Source: Chloroflexota bacterium (lineage in GTDB: Bacteria > Chloroflexota > Anaerolineae > Anaerolineales > DRMV01). Taken from it: a DNA stretch of 5,501 bases. This document shows positions 1 through 5,297 of the stretch, one piece after another. A model generated the notes under the pieces. That model did no database searches and had not been told where the DNA came from. It saw only the letters and a list, made by a program, of their open reading frames with translations. Position 1 is the first letter of the stretch, and every line of letters begins with the position of its first letter. The DNA is taken from contig JAADEN010000195.1 in NCBI GenBank assembly GCA_013153375.1, positions 1-5,501 on the forward strand. The letters run 5' to 3'. Made by a program: the position numbers and the translations under genes.

Positions 1-213
1 TGTGACGCTGGGCGTGACCGTGGCCGTGGGCGAGGCCGTCGCGGGCGGCTCGGTGGGCGCCGCGGTCGGAGGTACGGGCGATGCGGTCGCGGTCGGCGTC
101 GGCGCGCGCGCGGCGCGAAACGCCTGCCACGAAGCCGGCAAACCACAGGCCAGCCCGACGAGCAGGGCCAGCCCGATCCAACGCAAATGAGGGAAGTGGG
201 GGCGCGTGTTCAT
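1..213 (-). CDS. Secreted or membrane-anchored protein with Pro/Thr/Ala-rich linker (N-terminal 71 residues; cut by window edge)
   Basis: The gene runs off the left edge, so only the N-terminus is visible and its function cannot be named. The ATG at 213 follows AAGGA at 218-222 on the minus strand, a good ribosome binding site. Residues 1-11 are short and basic (R4, R11, several His), residues 12-27 are hydrophobic (WIGLALLVGLACGLPA), and from about residue 37 the chain is almost only Pro, Thr, Ala, Ser and Val. This is a signal peptide or membrane anchor followed by a low-complexity extracellular linker. G20-L21-A22-C23 resembles a lipobox, but Gly at -3 is poor, so signal peptidase I cleavage near A27 or an uncleaved anchor is equally possible. 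Such linkers usually join the membrane to a folded outer domain, here outside the window. It lies 52 nt after the second V4R-like gene on the same strand, so it may be the third gene of that operon. The opposite-strand frame here is low-complexity and was not chosen. Confidence 0.72.
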   Translation of the reverse strand, partial: MNTRPHFPHLRWIGLALLVGLACGLPASWQAFRAARAPTPTATASPVPPTAAPTEPPATASPTATVTPSVT

Positions 214-217
214 GGAT

Positions 218-222
218 TCCTT
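218..222 (-). promoter_or_regulatory. Ribosome binding site of the left-edge secreted protein
   Basis: AAGGA on the minus strand, four nucleotides before the ATG at 213. It supports the start of the partial gene, which would otherwise be hard to choose in this GC-rich stretch. Confidence 0.6.
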
Positions 223-224
223 CG

Positions 225-266
225 CAGGGCCGCGTACCCGGCGGCTGGCCGCCTTCAGGGCCGCGT
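225..266. repeat. 11-bp direct repeat flanking a small GC hairpin between two genes
   Basis: CAGGGCCGCGT occurs at 225-235 and again at 256-266, a 31-nt period. The second copy overlaps the stop codon of the second V4R-like gene. Between the copies lies an inverted repeat, GGCGGC at 240-245 and GCCGCC at 248-253, which would fold as a five-pair stem with a four-base loop. No T-run follows on either strand, so it is not an intrinsic terminator. It could be a weak mRNA structure between the two genes or chance in GC-rich DNA. Confidence 0.35.
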
Positions 267-892
267 CAAGGGCGCAGGCGCACCTCCACGCGCCCGTGAT
301 CGTGGCCCAGGGCCATGCAGCGGGTTTCGGTCACAGGGTACGACTTGCCCGTGGCCCATTGTACCGCGGTTTGGATGGAGCCGACCAGCAGGTGTCCCAA
401 GGGATGATCGGCCTGGCGGCCCTGGCACAACGCGCAGGGACGAAAGCAGTAGGCCACGGTGTCGTCGTCTTCTTCGATCCAGAAGGTGGTCTCGGGGGTG
501 GAAATGGACGCCAGGGCCTTGCCCATCTGCGTCAACACGGTCTTGATGCGCTGCCGCTCGGGCAGCAACTTGACGGCCCGCCCCAGCAGGCCCAACACTT
601 TGGGCTGCTCCCGCAGGCCGTAGTAGAACGAAGCGCGGCCGATGCGCCGCAGCATGCCTTTGCCCGCTCGGCCGTAGAATTCCTCAATGGCCGCGTTCAG
701 ACGGGCATAATCTTCGAACGAGATGGCCGGTTCGGTGTTGTCCGGCGGGAGACGGTGGACATAATGCCCCAACCCGGCGTTGCGCAGCACGATGTGCAGC
801 CCGCGTTCGCCCATGATCTCGGCGATGGCCATCATGGCCTGACGCATCAACGCGTTGGCAATGTAAAAAGTCGCTTCATCCGCATCGGACAT
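266..892 (-). CDS. V4R-like (4-vinyl-reductase-type) ligand-binding domain protein, paralog 2
   Basis: A 208-residue cytoplasmic protein with no signal peptide or membrane segment. The C-terminal half carries C149, C153 and C156 (C-x3-C-x2-C, in RPCALCQGRQ), then C192 in ETRCMALGHDHGRVEV. The latter resembles the end of V4R domains, typically E-x-x-C-x-x-x-G-(D)-x-x-C-x-F/V-x-V, but Gly (G200) replaces the usual last cysteine. V4R domains are TRAPP/Bet3-like small-molecule-binding modules seen in sensors, and the family name comes from bacteriochlorophyll 4-vinyl reductase. No catalytic claim follows from this. The cysteines could bind a metal or an Fe-S cluster, which is inference. It is about half identical by eye to the gene just upstream, with LPERQR, RPC-LC-GRQ, LVGSIQ and the C-terminus shared. 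The ATG at 892 has a strong site, AGGAGGT at 896-902. It lies 22 nt after paralog 1, so the two are probably co-transcribed. The CDS is secure; the family call is moderate. Confidence 0.72.
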   Translation of the reverse strand: MSDADEATFYIANALMRQAMMAIAEIMGERGLHIVLRNAGLGHYVHRLPPDNTEPAISFEDYARLNAAIEEFYGRAGKGMLRRIGRASFYYGLREQPKVLGLLGRAVKLLPERQRIKTVLTQMGKALASISTPETTFWIEEDDDTVAYCFRPCALCQGRQADHPLGHLLVGSIQTAVQWATGKSYPVTETRCMALGHDHGRVEVRLRP

Positions 893-895
893 GGG

Positions 896-902
896 ACCTC
901 CT
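896..902 (-). promoter_or_regulatory. Strong ribosome binding site of V4R-like paralog 2
   Basis: AGGAGGT on the minus strand, three nucleotides before the ATG at 892, lying in the 22-nt gap after the stop codon of paralog 1. It fixes the start and rejects the much longer read-through of the same frame into paralog 1. Confidence 0.75.
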
Positions 903-914
903 ACGGGCGGCGGG

Positions 915-1529
915 TCACCGCAGGCGCACCTCCACCCGACCGTGATCGTCACCGCGGGCCATGCAGCGGGTTTCGACGATGTCCAGGTTGCGCCCCACCG
1001 CCCACTTGACCGCGGCCTGGATGGAGCCGACCAGAAAATCGCCCAGGGGTTCCTCGCTCTGGCGGCCCGTGCACAGACCGCAGGGCCGGAGGCAGAACGC
1101 GAGCACATCGCCGTCGTCTTCGACCCAGGCCTCTTGCCGGGGGATGGTGTTCTCCACGATGCCTTTGGCCATCTGCTGCAACAGCAGTTTGACCCGCTGG
1201 CGCTCGGGCAGGGCCTTGATGGACTGGGCCAACAAACGCAAAATGAGGGCCTGGTCGTGCAAGTTGTACTGAAACACCGACGCGCCCACCCGGCGGAGCA
1301 CGCCCGCGGCGCGCGGGCCGTACAAGCGGCGCACCGCGGCGTCCAGGGCCGCGTATTCCGCGAAGGTGATGGAGGGCTCGTCGTTGTCGGGCGGCAAGCC
1401 AATGCCCTCCAGGCCGGCTTCCCGCAGCACGACCTTCAGGGCCTGATCGCCCAACACATCCGAGATGCCCAACAGCGCGGAGCGCAACAAGCGATTGGTA
1501 ATGCGATATTCGGGTTGTCCGTCGCCCAC
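915..1529 (-). CDS. V4R-like (4-vinyl-reductase-type) ligand-binding domain protein, paralog 1 (GTG start)
   Basis: A soluble 204-residue protein, the first gene of the leftward operon. I chose the GTG at 1529 because GGAGG at 1535-1539 stands five nucleotides before it, and because the N-terminus then lines up within one residue of paralog 2. The in-frame ATG at 1568 has no ribosome binding site and sits inside a TATAAT hexamer. Cysteines C146, C150 and C153 (C-x3-C-x2-C) and C189 keep exactly the paralog spacing (x35 before the last). ETRCMARGDDHGRVEV matches the closing V4R motif, with Gly in place of the last cysteine. Other shared blocks are LPPDN-EP-I-F-YA (about residues 45-60), LRR-G-x-x-x-F-x-Y (78-88), LPERQR (107-112) and LVGSIQ (166-171). 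The predicted role is small-molecule or metal-dependent sensing or binding, from the fold only. It might instead belong to an uncharacterised Chloroflexota-type family merely resembling V4R. It is divergently oriented from gatC. Confidence 0.72.
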   Translation of the reverse strand: MGDGQPEYRITNRLLRSALLGISDVLGDQALKVVLREAGLEGIGLPPDNDEPSITFAEYAALDAAVRRLYGPRAAGVLRRVGASVFQYNLHDQALILRLLAQSIKALPERQRVKLLLQQMAKGIVENTIPRQEAWVEDDGDVLAFCLRPCGLCTGRQSEEPLGDFLVGSIQAAVKWAVGRNLDIVETRCMARGDDHGRVEVRLR

Positions 1530-1534
1530 TTTGT

Positions 1535-1539
1535 CCTCC
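1535..1539 (-). promoter_or_regulatory. Ribosome binding site that decides the GTG start of paralog 1
   Basis: GGAGG on the minus strand, with a five-nucleotide spacer (ACAAA) before the GTG at 1529. The competing ATG at 1568 has no purine-rich site upstream. Confidence 0.75.
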
Positions 1540-1566
1540 GGTCGAAAGCGATCTTGCGTTGTCCCC

Positions 1567-1572
1567 ATTATA
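1567..1572 (-). promoter_or_regulatory. Putative -10 element (TATAAT) for the V4R-like operon
   Basis: A perfect TATAAT on the minus strand in very GC-rich surroundings. Transcription would start near 1560, giving a leader of about 30 nt to the GTG at 1529. No good -35 stands at 16-18 nt upstream; a TTGACG lies at 1599-1604, but 26 nt away, too far for a standard promoter. The hexamer includes the AT of the ATG at 1568, which argues that this ATG is not the translation start. Confidence 0.55.
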
Positions 1573-1608
1573 CAGCAAAAGTGTCGGCTCCATCCCCGCG
1601 TCAAGTGA

Positions 1609-1617
1609 TGTTACAAT
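1609..1617 (+). promoter_or_regulatory. Putative extended -10 element (TG-N-TACAAT) for gatCA
   Basis: TGTTACAAT on the plus strand is an extended -10 with one mismatch to TATAAT. The expected start is near 1624, leaving a leader of about 20 nt before the gatC ATG at 1645. The region where a -35 would lie (about 1589-1594) has no good match, which is usual for extended -10 promoters. That region coincides with the -35 position of the divergent promoter. Confidence 0.5.
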
Positions 1618-1631
1618 TGGGTCATCTCCGC

Positions 1632-1636
1632 AGGAG
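1632..1636 (+). promoter_or_regulatory. Ribosome binding site of gatC
   Basis: AGGAG, eight nucleotides before the ATG at 1645. The in-frame GTG at 1636 begins inside this site, so it cannot be the start. Confidence 0.7.
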
Positions 1637-1644
1637 TGCTTCCC

Positions 1645-1968
1645 ATGTCCGAAGAAATCACGCCGGAACTGTTCGCCCGCCTGGTGGAACTGGCCGCGCT
1701 GGAACTCACGCCCGAAGAGGCCGAGTATCTGCGCCGGGAACTCAACCGCCAGTTGGACGCCATCCACCAGTTGGAGGCCACGCCCATCCCCGAAGGCACG
1801 CCCATCACCTCCCACGGCGTGCCTTACCCGCGTGAGCGCCGCGCGCCTCTGCGGGACGACCGCTGGCAGCCCTACCCCAACCGGGACGCGCTGCTGGCCC
1901 AGGCCCCCGAGACCGATCCCGAGGGCTATGTGGTCGTGCCCGACATCCCCCACGAAACGCTGGAATGA
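1645..1968 (+). CDS. gatC: Asp/Glu-tRNA amidotransferase subunit C (GatC)
   Basis: GatC is the small scaffold subunit that wraps GatA and stabilises the GatCAB complex, which amidates Glu-tRNA(Gln) and/or Asp-tRNA(Asn) in the cytoplasm. The 107-residue protein has the expected plan. An N-terminal helical pair (residues 5-45) holds the family pattern A-x-L-E-L-T-x-E-E. Next comes the belt segment with P-I-T-S-H (53-57), then L-R-D-D (69-72), A-L-L-x-x-A-P (82-88) and the closing G-Y-V-V-V-P (94-99). It is slightly longer than the usual 95-100 residues. The ATG at 1645 has AGGAG upstream. Its TGA overlaps an ATG by ATGA, although the preferred gatA start lies 44 nt further on. Together with gatA this makes the identity firm. 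Confidence 0.93.
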   Translation: MSEEITPELFARLVELAALELTPEEAEYLRRELNRQLDAIHQLEATPIPEGTPITSHGVPYPRERRAPLRDDRWQPYPNRDALLAQAPETDPEGYVVVPDIPHETLE

Positions 1969-2003
1969 GCCCCGCCCCGGCCCCAGGCCGCGGGAACCCC
2001 AAC

Positions 2004-2007
2004 GAGG
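2004..2007 (+). promoter_or_regulatory. Ribosome binding site that decides the gatA start
   Basis: GAGG, five nucleotides before the ATG at 2013. The earlier in-frame ATG at 1965 overlaps the gatC stop (ATGA) but has only a weak GGA next to it. It would add 16 Pro-rich residues that do not fit the GatA N-terminus. Confidence 0.55.
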
Positions 2008-2012
2008 CCCGT

Positions 2013-3614
2013 ATGACCGAACTCTGGCAACTCTCCGCTCTGGACATCGCCCGCCTGGTGCGCCGCGGTGAGGTCTCGGCCCGGGAAGTCACCCAGGCGG
2101 TGCTGGACCACATCGCGCGCGTGGACGGCGCGCCCGGCCGCCTGCTGGAGCCGGGCCAGGACCCGGCCGCGGTGCACGCGGCCGAGCCCGGCGTGCACGC
2201 GTTCATCACCCTGACCGCGGACCGCGCGCTGGCCCAGGCCGACGCGGTGGACGCGGCCCTGGCCCGGGGCGAGGACCCCGGCCCCCTGGCCGGCGTACCC
2301 TTCACCGTCAAGGACATCTTCACCGTGGAAGGCACGCCTTCCACCGCGGGCTCGCGCATTCTGGCCAACTTCGTCGCGCCCTACACGGCCACCGCGGTGG
2401 CCCGCCTGGAGCAGGCCGGCGCGGTCATGCTGGGCAAGGTCAACCTGGACGAGTTCACCTTTGGCTCGTCCAACGAATCCAGCGCGTTCCAGCCCAGCCC
2501 GCGCAACCCGTGGGACCTGAACCGGGTGCCCGGCGGTTCGTCGGGCGGCAGCGCCGCGGCCGTGGCTGCGTACGAAGGCGCGCTCTCGGTGGGCACCGAC
2601 ACCGCGGGCTCCATCCGCCAGCCCGCGGCCTTCTGCGGCGTGGTGGGGCTCAAGCCCACCTACGGCCGGGTGAGCCGCTACGGGCTCATCGCGTTCGCGT
2701 CGTCCATGGACACGCCCGGCCCCCTGACCCGCACCGCGGCCGACGCGGCCCTGGCGCTGCAAATCATGGCCGGGGCCGACCCCCACGACGCCACCGCGGT
2801 CACCCTGCCCGTGCCCGACTACCTGGCCGAGTTGGAGAAGGGCGTGCGGGGCCTGCGCATCGGCCTGTCGCCCGACTACTTCCGCATCACCCGGGTGGAC
2901 CCGGCCACGGGCGAATGGCACACCGAGGAAGTGCGCCCCGAAATCCGGGCCGCGGTGGAGGCCGTGGCCCAGGCCCTGGCCGACCTGGGCGCGGAGATCG
3001 TGCCCGATGTGCCCATGCCCCACACTCGCGACGCCATCCCCGCCTACTTCGTCATCTCCCGGGTGGAGGCGGCCTCGAACCTGCACCGCTACGACGGCGT
3101 GAAATACGGCTATCGCACGCCCGACCCCGTGGCCGACCTGCGGGAGATGTATCGCAAGACGCGCGGGCAAGGCTTTGGGCTGCAGCCCAAACTGCGCATC
3201 CTCATGGGGATGTATGTGAGCGCGGCGCAGTACAGCGAGCGTTACTACGAGCGGGCCCTGCGGGTGCGCACCCTCATCCGCCGGGATTTTGAGGCCATCT
3301 TCGATCCCCAGGGGCCCTATCGGCTCGACGCCCTGCTCGCGCCCCCCACGCCCACGCCCGCGTTCCCCGTGGGCGCGGTGTACGGCGACAGCGTGCTCAT
3401 GCAATATGCGGACCAACTGACCGTGGCGGCCAACCACGCGGGCGTGCCGGCCATCGCCATCCCCGCGGGGTTCGACGGGCAGGGGCTGCCCCTGGCCGCG
3501 CAGTTCTTCGCGCCCGAGTTCCGCGAGGACATCCTGCTGCGCCTGGCCCACGCGTTCGAGCAGGCCACCGCGGACGCGGCCTGGCGCGCGCGCCGCCCCG
3601 GGATCGTCGGATAA
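2013..3614 (+). CDS. gatA: Asp/Glu-tRNA amidotransferase subunit A (GatA), glutamine amidase
   Basis: GatA hydrolyses glutamine and passes ammonia to the GatB site, where misacylated Glu-tRNA(Gln) or Asp-tRNA(Asn) is amidated. It is an amidase-signature enzyme. The Ser-cis-Ser-Lys triad is intact at K100 (GVPFTVKD), S176 (GGSSGGSAAA) and S200 (GTDTAGSIRQ). The S176-S200 distance of 24 equals that of Staphylococcus aureus GatA (S154, S178; K79). GatA hallmarks include GKVNLDEFTFGSSNESSAF, FCGVVGLKPTYGRVSRYGL and, near the end, the VPAIAIPAGF block. At 533 residues it is about 50 longer than the typical 485. Extra residues sit near 39-60 and 293-307, and A198 replaces the usual Gly before GSIRQ. 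The ATG at 2013 is preferred over 1965 because of its GAGG site and the conserved MTELWQLSALDIARLV opening. It is co-directed with gatC. gatB is not here, so the complex must be completed by a distant gene. Confidence 0.94.
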   Translation: MTELWQLSALDIARLVRRGEVSAREVTQAVLDHIARVDGAPGRLLEPGQDPAAVHAAEPGVHAFITLTADRALAQADAVDAALARGEDPGPLAGVPFTVKDIFTVEGTPSTAGSRILANFVAPYTATAVARLEQAGAVMLGKVNLDEFTFGSSNESSAFQPSPRNPWDLNRVPGGSSGGSAAAVAAYEGALSVGTDTAGSIRQPAAFCGVVGLKPTYGRVSRYGLIAFASSMDTPGPLTRTAADAALALQIMAGADPHDATAVTLPVPDYLAELEKGVRGLRIGLSPDYFRITRVDPATGEWHTEEVRPEIRAAVEAVAQALADLGAEIVPDVPMPHTRDAIPAYFVISRVEAASNLHRYDGVKYGYRTPDPVADLREMYRKTRGQGFGLQPKLRILMGMYVSAAQYSERYYERALRVRTLIRRDFEAIFDPQGPYRLDALLAPPTPTPAFPVGAVYGDSVLMQYADQLTVAANHAGVPAIAIPAGFDGQGLPLAAQFFAPEFREDILLRLAHAFEQATADAAWRARRPGIVG

Positions 3615-3625
3615 ATCGTGCCGTC

Positions 3626-4657
3626 ATGACGCAGCCCGCCAACCCCCGCCCGCTGTCCATCGCCCAGGCCATCGCCGCGTATCTGGATGTGGTGCGCCTG
3701 GCCCGCAGCCCCAACACCGCGCGCACCTACGCGCACGCGCTGCGCGCGTTCCAGGACAGCCTGGCCCGCCGTGAGATTTCCCCCGCGGACACGCCTCTGC
3801 TGGCCCTGCAGGAAACCTGGCTGGCCGACTTCGCCCGGGACCTCAAGGACCTGGCCCCCGCGACGGAGCAACTCTATCTGACCGCGGTGCGGGGGTTCTA
3901 CGCGTTCGTGGCCGGCAACTGGCGGCCCGAGTTGAACATGGAGCGCATCAAGTTCATGCTGCGCCAGCACAGTCGGCGGCCCGGGCCGCGGCTGCCGCAG
4001 TTCCCTTACAAGGCCATCGAGCGGGTGCTGGACTATGCTCAGTCGCTCAAGCAGGTGGCCGCGGGGGTGGACGACGCGCGGGAGCGCCTGCGCCTGCTGC
4101 GCGATCGGGCCTTCTTGCTGACTTTGGCCGATACGGGCCTGCGGGTGCACGAGGCGTGCGGCCTGCGGCGGGGCGACCTGGACTGGGAGCAGGGCCGGGC
4201 GCTGGTCATCGGCAAGGGCAATCGGCAGGATGTGGTGCGCTTTTCGCGGCGCTCGCTGGACGCGCTGCAGGACTATTTGCGGGCCCGCGCGCTGCTCGAC
4301 GGCAGCAGCGGCCGCCCGCTGGGCACGCTGCCCGTGTTCGCCCGCCACGACAAACGGGCCGGCAAGCGGGTGTTGCCCATCAGCACCGTCACCGGCCGGA
4401 GCATCGTCCGGCAGCGGGTGCGGGAAGCCCTGGGGCCCGAGGCCGAGGGCACCATCACCCCCCACTCGTTCCGGCACTACTTCGTCACCCGGGTGCTCAA
4501 GGGCTCGGGCGGCAACTTGAAGTTGGCCCAGACCCTGGCCCGCCACCGCAACATCCAGGTGACCCAACGCTACGCGCACCTGAGCGACGACGAGTTGGAC
4601 CGCTACTACGCGGCCATCTTCGAGAAGGACGAGGGGGCCGCGCCCGCCGAGGGCTGA
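3626..4657 (+). CDS. XerC/D-like tyrosine site-specific recombinase
   Basis: This enzyme cuts and rejoins DNA through a tyrosine-phosphate intermediate. The 343-residue protein has an N-terminal SAM-like core-binding domain (about 10-115, with the typical S-P-N-T-x-R-T-Y pattern at 28-35) and a C-terminal catalytic domain. All six catalytic positions are visible: R173 (TGLRVHEACGL), K197 (IGKGNR), H280 and R283 (HSFRHYF), H307 (ARHRN) and Y316 (QRYAHLS). The match to XerC/D is clear. It is about 40 residues longer than most Xer proteins, with extra residues near 145-155 and 223-250. It begins 11 nt after gatA without a recognisable ribosome binding site, so it is probably read from the gatCA transcript. 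The base composition matches its neighbours, and no att site, tRNA or phage gene is nearby. It may be a chromosome-dimer Xer or an orphan integrase, and the sequence does not decide between them. No symbol is given for that reason. Confidence 0.9.
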   Translation: MTQPANPRPLSIAQAIAAYLDVVRLARSPNTARTYAHALRAFQDSLARREISPADTPLLALQETWLADFARDLKDLAPATEQLYLTAVRGFYAFVAGNWRPELNMERIKFMLRQHSRRPGPRLPQFPYKAIERVLDYAQSLKQVAAGVDDARERLRLLRDRAFLLTLADTGLRVHEACGLRRGDLDWEQGRALVIGKGNRQDVVRFSRRSLDALQDYLRARALLDGSSGRPLGTLPVFARHDKRAGKRVLPISTVTGRSIVRQRVREALGPEAEGTITPHSFRHYFVTRVLKGSGGNLKLAQTLARHRNIQVTQRYAHLSDDELDRYYAAIFEKDEGAAPAEG

Positions 4658-4660
4658 GGG

Positions 4661-5260
4661 TCAATCGCGCGCCACCGTGCCCTGCCGCAGCCACTTGGCG
4701 ATGCCGCCGGGATGCTCGAAGGTCTCCAGGGCCTGGAGCACGGCCTCGGGGGTGGCGGCCTCCAGCAATAGGCGGCGGTGCTCCACATACAAAAAGCCCT
4801 GGCCCAAGGCGAAGTCCACGAATTCGAGCAATTTGTCGTAAAAGCCCTGGAAGTTGAGCAGGCCCACGGGCTTGCGGTGCAGCCCGATCTGGGCCCAGGT
4901 GAGGGCCTCGAACAGTTCCTCCCAGGTGCCGAAGCCGCCGGGCAGGGCGATGAACGCGTCGGCCAGTTCGGCCATGCGGGCCTTGCGGGTGTGCATGTCG
5001 GGCACGACTTCCAGGCGGGTGAGGCCCGTGTGGGCCAGTTGGGGCGTGTAGAAGTGGTCGGGCAGCACGCCGACGACCTCGCCGCCGGCCTCCAGGGCCG
5101 CGTCGGCCAGCGCGCCCATGAGGCCCGTGCTGCCGCCGCCGTACACCAGCCGCCAGCCCCGCTGCGCGATGCGCCGCCCCATCTCCCGGGCCGCGTCGAG
5201 ATAGGCCGCGGGCACATGGTCCGACGAACCGCAATACACGCACACGCTGCGAATGTCCAT
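4661..5260 (-). CDS. LOG family protein (TIGR00730-type; cytokinin riboside 5'-monophosphate phosphoribohydrolase-like)
   Basis: LOG enzymes hydrolyse N6-modified adenosine 5'-monophosphate (or AMP) to the free base and ribose 5-phosphate. Many bacterial members are annotated wrongly as lysine decarboxylases. The 199-residue Rossmann-fold protein opens with the family start VCVYCGSSD. It carries a phosphate-binding stretch GGGSTGLMG at 41-49, the conserved M-H-x-R-K-x-x-M at 89-96, and the signature PGGFGTWEE at 107-115, where E115 is the hallmark glutamate. The length is typical and nothing is missing. I chose the ATG at 5260 because GAGG at 5267-5270 precedes it by six nucleotides and the protein then starts as the family does. 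The in-frame ATG at 5293 lies within a putative -10 hexamer and would add 11 residues. The gene converges on the recombinase gene with 3 nt between stop codons. Its real substrate is unknown. Confidence 0.92.
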   Translation of the reverse strand: MDIRSVCVYCGSSDHVPAAYLDAAREMGRRIAQRGWRLVYGGGSTGLMGALADAALEAGGEVVGVLPDHFYTPQLAHTGLTRLEVVPDMHTRKARMAELADAFIALPGGFGTWEELFEALTWAQIGLHRKPVGLLNFQGFYDKLLEFVDFALGQGFLYVEHRRLLLEAATPEAVLQALETFEHPGGIAKWLRQGTVARD

Positions 5261-5266
5261 GAGCCA

Positions 5267-5270
5267 CCTC
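5267..5270 (-). promoter_or_regulatory. Ribosome binding site that decides the LOG gene start
   Basis: GAGG on the minus strand, six nucleotides before the ATG at 5260. It favours this start over the in-frame ATG at 5293. Confidence 0.6.
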
Positions 5271-5291
5271 GCTGGGTTGGAGATGGGCACC

Positions 5292-5297
5292 ATTGTA
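5292..5297 (-). promoter_or_regulatory. Putative -10 element (TACAAT) of the LOG gene
   Basis: TACAAT on the minus strand, one mismatch from TATAAT, in GC-rich DNA. The start would be near 5285, with a leader of about 25 nt to the ATG at 5260. No convincing -35 stands at the usual spacing. The last two bases of the hexamer are the AT of the ATG at 5293, so that ATG would not be in the transcript. Confidence 0.45.

Noticed and set aside
206..1009. 267-residue plus-strand frame opposite paralog 2 (and the similar 891-1835 frame opposite paralog 1)
   Set aside because: The minus-strand frames have ribosome binding sites, conserved motifs and mutual homology. The plus-strand frames resemble each other only because they are complements of paralogous genes.
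1071..1092. Radical SAM reading of the C-x3-C-x2-C cluster
   Set aside because: The spacing is the same as in radical SAM enzymes, but the proteins are about 205 residues with the cluster near residue 150 and no TIM-barrel motifs. The similarity is probably coincidence, though a cluster or metal remains possible.
266..1402. One long fused protein covering both V4R-like genes
   Set aside because: The frame of paralog 2 reads through paralog 1 in a different frame as nonsense. AGGAGGT before the ATG at 892 and a stop for paralog 1 at 915 separate the two genes.
1599..1604. TTGACG as -35 of the V4R-like operon
   Set aside because: It is 26 nt from the TATAAT, outside the 16-18 nt range, and no -10 fits it at normal spacing.
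1926..3551. 541-residue open frame on the minus strand opposite gatA
   Set aside because: It is rich in Gly, Arg, His and Ala with no domain pattern, as expected from the complement of GC-rich codons. gatC and gatA on the plus strand are unmistakable.
3317..4579. 420-residue minus-strand frame opposite the end of gatA and the recombinase
   Set aside because: Shadow of the recombinase gene, whose six catalytic residues are all in place on the plus strand.
3626..4657. Prophage or integrative element marked by the recombinase
   Set aside because: No phage or conjugation genes, att repeats, tRNA or composition shift are present, and the gene is flush with gatA.
4661..5260. Lysine decarboxylase
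   Set aside because: This is an old misannotation for the PGGxGTxxE family. The sequence is LOG-type and has no PLP site.
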